64,000 nucleotides of DNA from Erwinia endophytica. GTDB lineage: Bacteria > Pseudomonadota > Gammaproteobacteria > Enterobacterales > Enterobacteriaceae. The DNA lies in assembly GCF_009295515.1 (NCBI RefSeq), contig NZ_RQVV01000011.1:350219-414218 (forward strand), in the 5' to 3' direction. Shown here one piece after another: positions 29,798 through 38,800 of this stretch. Every line of letters starts with the position of its first letter. Positions within the stretch are counted from its first letter, which is position 1. The notes below the pieces were generated by a model. That model was given only the letters and a program-made list of their open reading frames with translations, was not told where the DNA came from and made no database searches. The translations under genes and the position numbers were made by a program.

Positions 29798-30516
29798 GGT
29801 GGGCGGTGAAACGAGAAATGACAGTGATAGCGGGTTATCAGCGCCAGGGTGCAGGTCGACGTTGGTTATGTTGGTTATGGTGTTTACCCGGACTTCTGGC
29901 GGCAGGTAGCTGTCAGGCGGATAACGGAAAAAATTTTACACTTCCGGTGTCAGCCAGTATCACCAGTGGTACCTGTGAAGTCAGGATGTTCTCTGGCGAG
30001 GATGCCCCTGGTACCCCCGATGAGGGAGCCCTGGAACTCGAATCCGACGTGGACTTTTCTGACGCGAATAAACTGGGTGACGAGGGCGGGGTAGCAGGGC
30101 GGGGAGTGGGAACGGCCGTGACGCTGAAGTTGTTGTGTCATGGTTCGGCAGTCAGCGGTGCGATACCGGTCATCACCGCAAACGGCACGGCGATTGGTGC
30201 CGACGCGGCGGGCTATCTCTTTAAAGGTGATGGACGCTCTGATATCGATCCGCGTGTGGGTGCCATTATCAGCCTCGTTAAGGGGACGGGGGGGGATTTA
30301 CAGGCATGGAATGCAAGTGAATACATCGCACCTGGCGGGACAATCGAACTGGATGCCATCACAGCAGGAAATAATGCTCAGACACAAAAACTGAGCGCCA
30401 CACTTTACACGGGTATCTCCTGCGGGGATAAGGCAGCCTGCAACGTGGCCACCGGAGGCCCCCTGAAAACCGGGCTGTTGTACGCACCGGTGACGTTTTC
30501 ATTTGCATACCGCTAA
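29794..30516 (+). CDS. Fimbrial subunit with extra C-terminal Cys pair
   Basis: Pilin-like protein of 240 aa. Besides ATG 29794, a GTG at 29806 with GAGG 6 bp upstream is a possible start. The signal region is Trp/Cys-rich. The first Cys pair is SGTCEVRM and LLCHGSA; a second pair, SCGDKAACN, lies about 35 residues before the C-terminus (VTFSFAYR). The next two genes share this C-terminal arrangement, so the three look like paralogues. Confidence 0.82.
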   Translation: MRWAVKREMTVIAGYQRQGAGRRWLCWLWCLPGLLAAGSCQADNGKNFTLPVSASITSGTCEVRMFSGEDAPGTPDEGALELESDVDFSDANKLGDEGGVAGRGVGTAVTLKLLCHGSAVSGAIPVITANGTAIGADAAGYLFKGDGRSDIDPRVGAIISLVKGTGGDLQAWNASEYIAPGGTIELDAITAGNNAQTQKLSATLYTGISCGDKAACNVATGGPLKTGLLYAPVTFSFAYR

Positions 30517-30605
30517 GCCGGTGCTGATGGCCGGGGCTGGTTCGTTACATACCGTGAAAGTTAAATACTGGAAGTGAAAGTTAAATGTTAACAGAGGAAG
30601 GCAGA

Positions 30606-31295
30606 ATGTTAGCCAGAACGAATCACGCTTCACGCTCGGTGAGGTGGTCTCCGGGCATTCTCTGCAGTCTTATTGTCCTGCTGAGCACGTGCGTGTTGCC
30701 CTTTTCTCAGGTGCATGCCGCGGACAGTGTAACCCTGACGCTCAACTATACGGTGATTCAGGGTACCTGTTCTGTTTCGGTGGGGAGTAACCAAGACGCC
30801 ACTGACGGGCAGCTGAATTTCTATGATGTGCAATATGCCTGGAAGAGTACCGACAGCTGGAACCAAATCAGCCTGAAGCCGTTTTACGTGAAGCTCTCTC
30901 AGTGCTGGGGGAGTCCCTCTTCGGCAACGCAGCCCATGCTGACCATTACCGGCGCAACGGACACCGCGACGGAGGATTCGGTTAACAGCAGTTTTATGTT
31001 TGTTGACAATGCCAAATCCTCATCGACGGGGTTCGGATTTGTGATTTTCAATACTGCGACGAATCCGGTGACGAACAATGCCGTACCGGACATCAACTCA
31101 TCTGAGTCAGATGCACGTAAATACATCGCGATACCCGGAAAGGGAAAAGGGACGGCTGTCACCAGCGATACGGTTGTGACGCTTTCTGCTGCCGTAACCT
31201 GTGGCAGCACCTGCAGTCAGGGCGGTAATGTTAACCCCAATTTGCGCACCGGCAGTATTAATGGTGCCGTAACTTTTAACTTCCTTTATCACTGA
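30606..31295 (+). CDS. Fimbrial subunit with extra C-terminal Cys pair
   Basis: Pilin-like protein. The ATG at 30606 is preceded by GAGGAAGG. The signal peptide ends VHAAD. The first Cys pair is QGTCSVSV and LSQCWGS; the second, VTCGSTCSQ, is near the end, followed by LRTGSINGAVTFNFLYH. It resembles the preceding and following pilins, suggesting local duplication. Confidence 0.82.
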   Translation: MLARTNHASRSVRWSPGILCSLIVLLSTCVLPFSQVHAADSVTLTLNYTVIQGTCSVSVGSNQDATDGQLNFYDVQYAWKSTDSWNQISLKPFYVKLSQCWGSPSSATQPMLTITGATDTATEDSVNSSFMFVDNAKSSSTGFGFVIFNTATNPVTNNAVPDINSSESDARKYIAIPGKGKGTAVTSDTVVTLSAAVTCGSTCSQGGNVNPNLRTGSINGAVTFNFLYH

Positions 31296-31309
31296 GGCGG
31301 GAGCGGGAC

Positions 31310-32047
31310 ATGATAAGCAAAACAACCATCTCAGTCTTAATGCCCTTCAGAGGGCAGGCCTTCAGTCTGCATGTGATCGTATTACTGTCAGCGATGATAT
31401 GTAGTGCTGCATCCGGCGCGACCGGGCCAGAGACGCTGAATATGACGGCGAATATGATTCAAACCTCCTGCGATATCACGTTTGTGCAGGGGGAGCAGGC
31501 CAACGGAACAGTGGTGAACAGCATTCCCCTCCCTGACACCGATCCGAGCGGTCTGACCAGTAACGGCGGGAGCGGCGGGGACTGCAAAGGTAGCGAGTGC
31601 ATTGATACGACTCACTCCACGGCGGTTACGCTGAAGCTCAGCGGATGTTTTATCGGGAAGGATGACGTCAAGCCTACCGTGACGCTGACAGGTTTCAATG
31701 CCCTGTCGGCTGATGTGCCCTCCACGACTGACCTGGGCTATTTATTCCGCGATGCCGGCGATGCCGGTGGAACGTCGAGAGAGTACGCAATTCTGGTCGG
31801 AAAAAAGAAGGCAATGACCTGGTCTGCCGCGGACCTTTATAACAGCAGTGGGGGGCTGCCGGGCGGCACGGCAGCCAACTCGGTGATTGCCCTGACGGGT
31901 GGGGCGGGAGTGAATAACGGGAACTCCGGCAACGGTGCCTCGGCTACCGTATGGCTCGCGGTGAGCTGTGCATTTGGTTGTCAGTCGACCAGCGTCAGGT
32001 CGGGCTCATTAAATGCCTCCCTGACATTTAACTCCACTTATAAATGA
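31310..32047 (+). CDS. Fimbrial subunit with extra C-terminal Cys pair
   Basis: Pilin-like protein of 245 aa, starting after GGAGCGGGAC. The signal peptide ends near SGATGPE. The first half holds several Cys (TSCDITF, GGDCKGSECID, SGCFIG), more than usual. A second pair (SCAFGCQS) lies near the end, followed by VRSGSLNASLTFNSTYK. The GYLFRDAGDAGG segment matches GYLFKGDGRSD in the gene at 29794, supporting common descent. Confidence 0.82.
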   Translation: MISKTTISVLMPFRGQAFSLHVIVLLSAMICSAASGATGPETLNMTANMIQTSCDITFVQGEQANGTVVNSIPLPDTDPSGLTSNGGSGGDCKGSECIDTTHSTAVTLKLSGCFIGKDDVKPTVTLTGFNALSADVPSTTDLGYLFRDAGDAGGTSREYAILVGKKKAMTWSAADLYNSSGGLPGGTAANSVIALTGGAGVNNGNSGNGASATVWLAVSCAFGCQSTSVRSGSLNASLTFNSTYK

Positions 32048-32099
32048 ATCAGAGGGCAGTGCACTTTCACGGCAGGTGCACTGGACCCGGGAGATAACT

Positions 32100-32822
32100 A
32101 TGAAGCGAATGGCAGGACTACTGGCCGGCATGTTGGCACTGATAATGACCTGCAGCGCCATTGCGGAAGATAACGGCGGCGTCAGTTTTTCACGCAACCG
32201 TATTATTTTTCCGGCATCCGAGCGTGCGGTCAGCCTGACGGTAACCAATCACGGTGACAGTGTGTATCTTGTTCAGGCTGGGGTTTCCGGGGAACCGGAC
32301 AGGCGGACAAAGGCTCCTTTTATTGTGACGCCGCCGCTGTTCCGCCTTGAAGGGCAGGCTGAAAACACCCTGCGCATCATGAGCAGCGGTGGCTCCCTGC
32401 CCCGAGACAGGGAGTCCGTGTTTTACTTTACCGGTCTGGTTATCCCGTCAGTGCAGCAGCCGACGGCAGCGGCGGTCGACAGTAAACTGTCTGCCACGCT
32501 TTCGGTGTCCATGCGATCCGTGATGAAGCTGTTCTGGCGCCCTTCAGGATTAAAACCTGCGCCGGAAAAGGCACCCGACGAACTGCGTTTTAGCCGCACG
32601 CCACAGGGGCTGAGGGTGACCAATCCAACGCCGTACTATCAGTCATTCGCTGAGCTGAGTATTGATGGCGAGGACATTAATCTCGACCAGGCACCTTCGA
32701 TGGTGGCTCCATTTGGGGACATCACGTTCACGGCAAAAGGTCCGGCGCACAGTGTTACGTGGCGGGTGATGAACGACTATGGCGGAACGACGCTTGTGAA
32801 AACGCAGGCTGTGACGCAGTAA
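32100..32822 (+). CDS. PapD-like periplasmic chaperone 2
   Basis: Pilus chaperone of 240 aa. The ATG at 32100 follows GGGAGATAAC; an upstream in-frame start at 32076 is less likely. The signal peptide ends CSAIAED. Chaperone landmarks include TPPLFRLEGQAENTLRI, LPRDRESVFYFTGLVIPS, LFWRPSGLKP and NPTPYYQSFAEL. The three chaperones in this cluster are clearly different proteins, not recent duplicates. Confidence 0.87.
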   Translation: MKRMAGLLAGMLALIMTCSAIAEDNGGVSFSRNRIIFPASERAVSLTVTNHGDSVYLVQAGVSGEPDRRTKAPFIVTPPLFRLEGQAENTLRIMSSGGSLPRDRESVFYFTGLVIPSVQQPTAAAVDSKLSATLSVSMRSVMKLFWRPSGLKPAPEKAPDELRFSRTPQGLRVTNPTPYYQSFAELSIDGEDINLDQAPSMVAPFGDITFTAKGPAHSVTWRVMNDYGGTTLVKTQAVTQ

Positions 32823-33294
32823 GTCCGACTTACAGCCTGCGTGTACATGTCATGTCAGAAAGACAGAGGTAACAGTGCGTCCGCTAAGACAATAAAACAG
32901 CAATAAAATTAAAAGAAACGAGAAAAAGAAAAAATAAAAGGAACAAAGAAAGTAAGTGGAAAAAAAGAAAATAAGTCAATGCCGGCAGGTAAGCAATAAC
33001 GGTTAAACGAACATCAAATAAACAGGAGTCAAAAACAAAAAACAAAAAACAAAAAACAAAAAAGAATTAAAGAAATGAAGGAAAACATAGCAGCGCGGTG
33101 ATGATGATAAAACAGTAAACAGGATAAACGCGTTGTTATATCTGCCCGGCGCCGGTATATGGCGGGCCATGATAGTTAAAAAATACGCCACGCAGGTGGT
33201 GTGCTCTCCTTTTGCCTGAAATCCGTAAAAGGATGCGCTCAGCCTGTATTTCTTCGGGTAACAGATATAAAGCAGACAAACAGATAACAGGATT
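32823..33294. other. Purine-rich gap between chaperones 2 and 3
   Basis: A 472-bp gap with strong strand asymmetry: 32890-32980 is almost all A and G on the plus strand. It contains the CAAAAAA repeat tract. A 112-codon minus-strand frame crosses it but looks like a by-product of the A-rich sequence. No credible gene is seen. Confidence 0.6.
33030..33063 (+). repeat. CAAAAAA heptanucleotide tandem repeat
   Basis: Four perfect CAAAAAA units (33036-33063), preceded by one shortened unit, about 230 bp before the third chaperone start. Such tracts can change length by slipped-strand replication. Confidence 0.85.
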
Positions 33295-34137
33295 ATGAAC
33301 GTGACCAAAACTTCCATATTCTGGTGTAAGGCCATCACCACGTCGCTGGTACTGGGCCTGCTGCTGGCACAGGGCGCATCGCCCGCCCTGGCGGGCCAGA
33401 AGCCTGCCGGTCCGGTTCGCTATCCGGGATTTGGCCTGGGCGCATCCCGCGTGGTGGTGATGGCAGATGACGCCAGTACCGGGCAGGTCATCGCCATGAA
33501 CAACTCGGACAGCGTGTACCTGGTGCAGACGCGTATCTGGCCGGCCGACGGCCTGACGGGGTATCCGCTGACCCGTGACGGTGAGAAAAAAACCGCCGTG
33601 CCGTTTCTGGTAACGCCCCCCCTTAAGCGCCTGGATTCATGGAGCACCATGCAGCTGCGTATTCTCGTGACGCCGGCTAATAACCTCCCGGCGGACAGGG
33701 AGTCGCTCTTCTTCCTGGCCTCTAAGGCTATCCCGTCTGAAGCGCCCGTCACCCCGGCACAATCTGCGGACGGTGCCGCCGGTTCAGCCACGATGTCGAT
33801 GGCGCTGCAGAGCTTTATCAAATTCTATTACCGCCCGAAGGGCCTGAAGCCACATGCGATTTTTGACGGTGATGTGGCCCCCCGTATTCGCGTAAGCCGC
33901 ACTGCGGATAACCATCTGCACATCACTAATCCGACGCCGTACTACCTCACCTTTGGCGTGCTGACGGTGGACGGCAAGGCCGTTGGGCCGGAAGCGCGCC
34001 GGGCAATGGTCCCTCCGATGGGCGGATATGACTATCCGATGCCGGCGGGTGCTCCTGCCAGAGGCGGCATTGTGAAGTGGCAGTTAATTGATGAATTTGG
34101 GCTTGTCACGGATGAACAGCATCAGCCCCTCAGCTAG
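33295..34137 (+). CDS. PapD-like periplasmic chaperone 3
   Basis: Pilus chaperone of 280 aa, longer than usual. The signal peptide runs to PALAGQKP. Chaperone landmarks are TPPLKRLDSWSTMQLRI, LPADRESLFFLASKAIPS, FYYRPKGLKP and NPTPYYLTFGVL. It directly precedes the usher gene, the usual chaperone-usher arrangement, so it is probably the cognate chaperone. Confidence 0.87.
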   Translation: MNVTKTSIFWCKAITTSLVLGLLLAQGASPALAGQKPAGPVRYPGFGLGASRVVVMADDASTGQVIAMNNSDSVYLVQTRIWPADGLTGYPLTRDGEKKTAVPFLVTPPLKRLDSWSTMQLRILVTPANNLPADRESLFFLASKAIPSEAPVTPAQSADGAAGSATMSMALQSFIKFYYRPKGLKPHAIFDGDVAPRIRVSRTADNHLHITNPTPYYLTFGVLTVDGKAVGPEARRAMVPPMGGYDYPMPAGAPARGGIVKWQLIDEFGLVTDEQHQPLS

Positions 34138-34203
34138 CCCCCAGGGCATTACGTCGACCCGGCACAGGAATGCTGGTTGTCTGCCATCGGCTTTAAACCG
34201 GAT

Positions 34204-35572
34204 ATGTACAGGAAAACGAATGTGGGTATTTTAACATCACTGCATAGCAGCCGCCGGGCGGCAGTCAGCTCCGATGCAGACAAGGGGTTGCAGGGCTTTC
34301 GTTTGCACCCAGTGGCAGCGGTGCTCTACCTTGCGGGCGTGATGCCGGTATGTGCACTGGCGCAGGATTATTTTAACCCTTCATTCCTGGATGATGGTTC
34401 GGGCAATACGGTTGACCTGTCGGCGTACGAGACGGCGGGGGCAATACCTGAAGGCAGCTATCTGGTCGATGTGTACCTGAATCAGGAGATGATGTCCACC
34501 CGACAACTCAGTTTTACGAAGGGCGCGGGCGGAGAGGTCGGGCCGGTACTGACCGTCGGGATGCTCCGGAAAATGGGGGTGGCCACGGACCGTGTTCCTT
34601 CCCTTAAAGGGGGGCCGGATGACCAGAAAATTGACAGTCTGGCAACGGCCGTGCCGGGAGCCACGGTTACGTTCAGCCTGGCAAAACTGCGTCTCGACCT
34701 GACTGTTCCGCAGGCGGACATGCTTGAGCAGGCCAACGGTACGGTGGATCCGTCTCTCTGGGACGAGGGTATGCCGGGCATGATGTTTAACTATATGCTC
34801 AGCGGCTCCCGCAGTGATATGGATGGTCAGTATGGTGAGGGGGAAAGCCACTCCGACAGCCTTTTCGGTACCGTAAACGGCGGGGCGAACCTGGGTCCCT
34901 GGCGCCTGCGCTCTACCTGGAGCTACAGCGATTCAACGACCAGTGGCAGCGGGTATAACAGCAGCCAGACCCAGCAGCAATTCATGAACACCTACGTACA
35001 GCGTGACGTGCAGTTCCTGCGCGGTGAGCTGCTGATGGGGGAGAACAGCACCGGCAGCGACATTTTTGACGCCATACCGTTTAAGGGCGTGCAGCTGACC
35101 TCCAATGACGACATGCTCCCGTGGTCACAGCGCAACTATGCCCCGGTGGTGACCGGGATTGCGAATTCGACGGCCAGAGTCTCGGTGCGCCAGAATGGCA
35201 CGCTTATCTATGAAACCACGGTGCCGCCGGGTCCGTTCCGCCTGACCGATATCTATAACGCTGGCAGCGGCGGCACCCTGGACGTCACGGTGACCGAGGC
35301 GGACGGGACCACCCACGTATCCAGCCAGAGCTATGGCACCCTCAGCACCATGAAACGCCCGGGGACTGTTGATTATGAGATGACGGTCGGGCGCTATAAC
35401 GGCAGTAACGGGGCTTATCAGGGCAGTGCTGACCCGCTCTTTGCGATGGCGACGGCGACGGCCGGTCTGCCGTACAGCCTGACCCTGTACGGGGGCGCAC
35501 TGGTGGCAGAGAAGTACCTGTCAGGCGTGGTCGGCAGCGCGCTGTCCCTGGGCATTATGGGGGCCATAGCGC
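34204..35572 (+). pseudogene. Outer-membrane fimbrial usher, C-terminally truncated
   Basis: FimD-type usher that would thread subunits through the outer membrane. The N-terminus has a signal region (AVLYLAGVMPVCALAQ), then the N-terminal domain (YFNPSFLDD...GSYLVDVYLNQE) and the first part of the beta barrel including the plug region (NGTLIYETTVPPGPFRLTDI). Homology stops at about 35570 (VGSALSLGIMGAIA). The frame then runs on to a stop at 35706 through DNA that codes for something else in another frame. Full ushers are about 800-880 aa; here only about 455 residues remain. The second half of the barrel and the C-terminal domains are missing, so it should not work. The start (ATG 34204, GTG 34222 or earlier) is uncertain. 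Confidence 0.85.
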
Positions 35573-35895
35573 CACAGCGTTGTATTCACTCCTCGCGCCC
35601 GTCGCCCTGTTCCCGGATGCGCTGCTGGCCCAGGTCCTGGCGGCCAGTCTCCATCCTGATGATGTGGCGTCCGCCTGTGTCTGGCTGTTGCAGAATAAAA
35701 CCCTGAGCGGCGCCGCGCTTCGGCAGTCGGTGGATGCCCGGGACTGGCCGCCCGCCGTGAAGGCGCTGACCGGTTTTCCGGATGTGCTGGCACAGATGGC
35801 CCGGAATCTGTCCTGGACCCGGTCGCTGGGTGACGCTTACCGCGATGCTACCCGTCACCTGATCATCTCAGGAGACGGGGTTTACTCCTCTGCTA
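35565..35895 (+). pseudogene. DUF3300-type gene fragment
   Basis: In the frame beside the usher stub, SATALYSLLAPVALFPDALL (read from about 35568) and AASLHPDDV, WLLQNKTLSG, ALTGFPDVLAQMARNLSWT and LGDAY are typical of DUF3300 proteins. These are secreted or lipoprotein-type proteins of unknown role. The N-terminal signal and everything after LGDAY (about 35840) are missing; the frame then runs into the mfd 3' end. It is a piece left when the end of the fimbrial cluster was joined to another gene. Confidence 0.7.
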
Positions 35896-38800
35896 TCAGG
35901 CGGCGTTCGCCAGCAACTGGTCCATAAAGTCCCGCACCCACTTCATCCGCTCTTTACGTTCCGACAGGTCACGGATAAATTTCAGTTTGCTCGGGCCATC
36001 CAGTCGCCAGTGCTGCGGTTCTTTTTGTAGCAGGCCAATCAACCAGCCCGGATCGGCTTTGTTCTGCTCCGCAAATTCGATAAACCCGCCTTTTTCGCTG
36101 GCTTCCACCCGGCGAATGCCGATTTTTCGCGCGGTCAAACGGAGCGCCGCAATATCCAGCAGATTGCGGGCGGCATCCGGCAACTGACCAAAACGGTCAA
36201 TCAGCTCCACCTTAAGATCATCCAGCTCGTCCTCTTGCTGGGCGCTGGCAATGCGTTTATAGAACGACAAACGGGTATTCACATCCGGGATATAGTTATC
36301 CGGCAGCAGGGAAGGCATGCGCAACTCGACTTCAGTTTGGTTACTGGTCAGATCTTCCAGCGATGACTCGCGGCCTTCTTTCAGCGCGTCCACCGCATTC
36401 TCCAGCAACTCCATATACAGGGTGAAACCGATGGTTTCCATTTGCCCGCTTTGATCTTCACCTAACAGTTCGCCTGCACCGCGAATTTCCAGGTCATGAG
36501 TGGCAAGCGCGAATCCAGCGCCCAGATCTTCCAGTGAGGCAATCGCCTCCAGACGTTTTTGCGCATCGGTGGTCATCGCTTTCGGATGTGGCGTCAGGAG
36601 CCACGCGTAGGCCTGGTGATGCGAACGGCCAACACGCCCCCGTAACTGGTGTAACTGCGCCAGTCCGAAGTGATCGGCCCGCTCGATAATAATGGTATTG
36701 GCGGTTGGGATATCGATGCCGGTTTCGATGATGGTGGTACAGACCAGCACGTTAAAACGCTGGTGATGGAAGTCGTTCATCACCTGTTCCAGGTCGCGCT
36801 CGCGCATTTGACCATGCCCGATGGCGACACGTGCTTCAGGAACCAGCTCGGCAATACGGTTGGCCGCTTTTTCGATATTCTCTACGTCGTTGTAAAGATA
36901 GTACACCTGGCCGCCACGCAACACTTCACGCAGGATTGCCTCACGCACTACCAGATTATCGTATTCGCGCACGAAGGTTTTCACCGCCAGACGACGCGCT
37001 GGCGGCGTGGCGATAATCGACAGATCACGCATACCGCTCATCGCCATATTGAGCGTGCGAGGGATGGGCGTGGCGGTTAACGTCAGGATATCGACATTGG
37101 CGCGCATCGCCTTGATTCGTTCTTTATGGCGAACGCCAAAGCGGTGTTCCTCATCGACGATCAGCAGCCCTAAATCGCGCCATTTGAGCTCGTTCTGCAA
37201 CAATTTGTGGGTGCCGATCAGAATATCGATTTTACCATCACGCGCCTCATTCATGATTTGTGCCTGCTCTTTGGCTGTACGGAAGCGGGAAAGCATTTCA
37301 ATGCGTACTGGCCAGTTGGCAAAGCGATCGCGGAAGTTATCATAATGCTGCTGTGCAAGTAGGGTGGTTGGTACTAACACCGCGACTTGCTTGTGGTTAA
37401 TTACCGCGAGGAAGGCGGCGCGCATAGCGACTTCGGTCTTACCGAAGCCTACGTCCCCACATACCAGGCGATCCATCGCCAGCGGCTGGCACATGTCGCT
37501 TAGCACGGCATTGATCGCCTGGGCCTGGTCAGGGGTGGTTTCAAACGGGAAGCTATCACAGAACAGTTGGTACTGTTCGCGATCCTGTTTGAAGGCGAAA
37601 CCCGCTTTAGCGGCGCGCAGGGCATAAATATCCAGCAACTCAGCCGCCACATCTCGCACTTTTTCTGCGGCTTTCTGCCGGGCGCGTGACCAGGTATCGC
37701 TACCCAATTTGTGCAGCGGCGCATTTTCATCCGCGCCGCCGGCATAGCGGCTGATCAGATGCAGGGACGACACCGGCACGTACAATTTGGCATCGCCGGC
37801 ATAGGCCAGCATCAAATATTCGGCAATAATACCGCCGGTTTCCAGTGTGGTCAGCCCGATGTAGCGGCCCACCCCGTGTTCCAGATGCACCACGGGTTGG
37901 CCGGGATGCAGCTCAGCCAGATTGCGAATGAGTACATCTGGATTGATGGTGCGGCGGTTGTCTTGCCGACGATGGCTAACCCGCTCGCCGAGTAAATCAC
38001 TTTCACAAATTACCGCGCGGTTGCGCAGGCTATCAATAAAACCGTGCTCGCTGGCGCCGATCATCAGGAAATGGCCCGCTTCTTTAGCAGCGCTCAGCGA
38101 CTGGATAGTCTTCGGTATAATTTTGATGCGGGCTAACAGTTCCAGCAGTGTTTCGCGGCGGCCTTCACTCTCTACTGAGAATACCACCGGGCCGCTGAAC
38201 GTTTCCAGGAAGTGTCGCAGTGTATCCAGCGGGGCCCTGGCCTGCGCCTGTACCGCCAGGTCCGGCAGACGTTGATAACCCAGGTTGGTATTGGCGGCTT
38301 TCTCTGGCAGCGCCTCGTTTTTCAATTGAATGCGTGGCCATTTTTTCAGCTCGCTGAACAGTTCATCGGTACGTAGCCACAAAGACTCAGGCGGCAGCAG
38401 TGGTCGCATTGGATCAACGCGACGATTTTCGAAACGCGCCATGACATCCGACCAGAAGCGATTAGCGCTGCTTTCCAGGTCACCGGTGTTCAGCAGCAAC
38501 GTGTTAGCCGGAAAATAGCTGAAGAGTGCTGGCAATGGCCTATCAAAAAACAGCGGTTGCCAATATTCGATCCCGGCAGGCAGGGTGCCTTTACTTACCT
38601 GTTGATATATATGTTCCGCTTCACGCCGGACATCGAAGTGTTCGCGCCACTGGCTACGGAACAGTTCGATGGCGACTTTATCGGTTGGGAACTCATGCGC
38701 AGGCAGCAAATTAATCGCCCCGACTTCCTCCAGCGTGCGCTGGCTGTCTACCTCGAACAGGCGCAGACTGTCGATTTCATCATCGAAAAAGTCAATACGA

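Larger units (their letters stand above)
25392..35895. other. Accessory island between ycfJ and mfd
   Basis: In E. coli this interval holds comR, bhsA and ldtC. Here it holds a transposase remnant, a recombinase, an invertible switch, ten fimbrial genes and a DUF3300 fragment. Broken genes lie at both ends (transposase on the left, usher/DUF3300 on the right), suggesting insertion followed by deletion. No clean attachment site or target duplication was found by eye. Confidence 0.7.

Noticed and set aside
33030..33063. CRISPR-like repeat
   Set aside because: The units are 7-bp simple repeats with no spacers; no cas genes are present in the window.
33003..33341. Minus-strand 112-codon frame (FLFFVFCFLFL...)
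   Set aside because: It is the complement of the A-rich repeat tract and overlaps the start of a clear chaperone gene; composition is low complexity and no ribosome binding site was seen.
35572..35706. Last 45 codons of the usher frame (PQRCIHSSRPSPC...)
   Set aside because: This stretch reads as DUF3300 in the neighbouring frame; the Arg/Ser/Pro-rich residues are a frame artefact, not usher.
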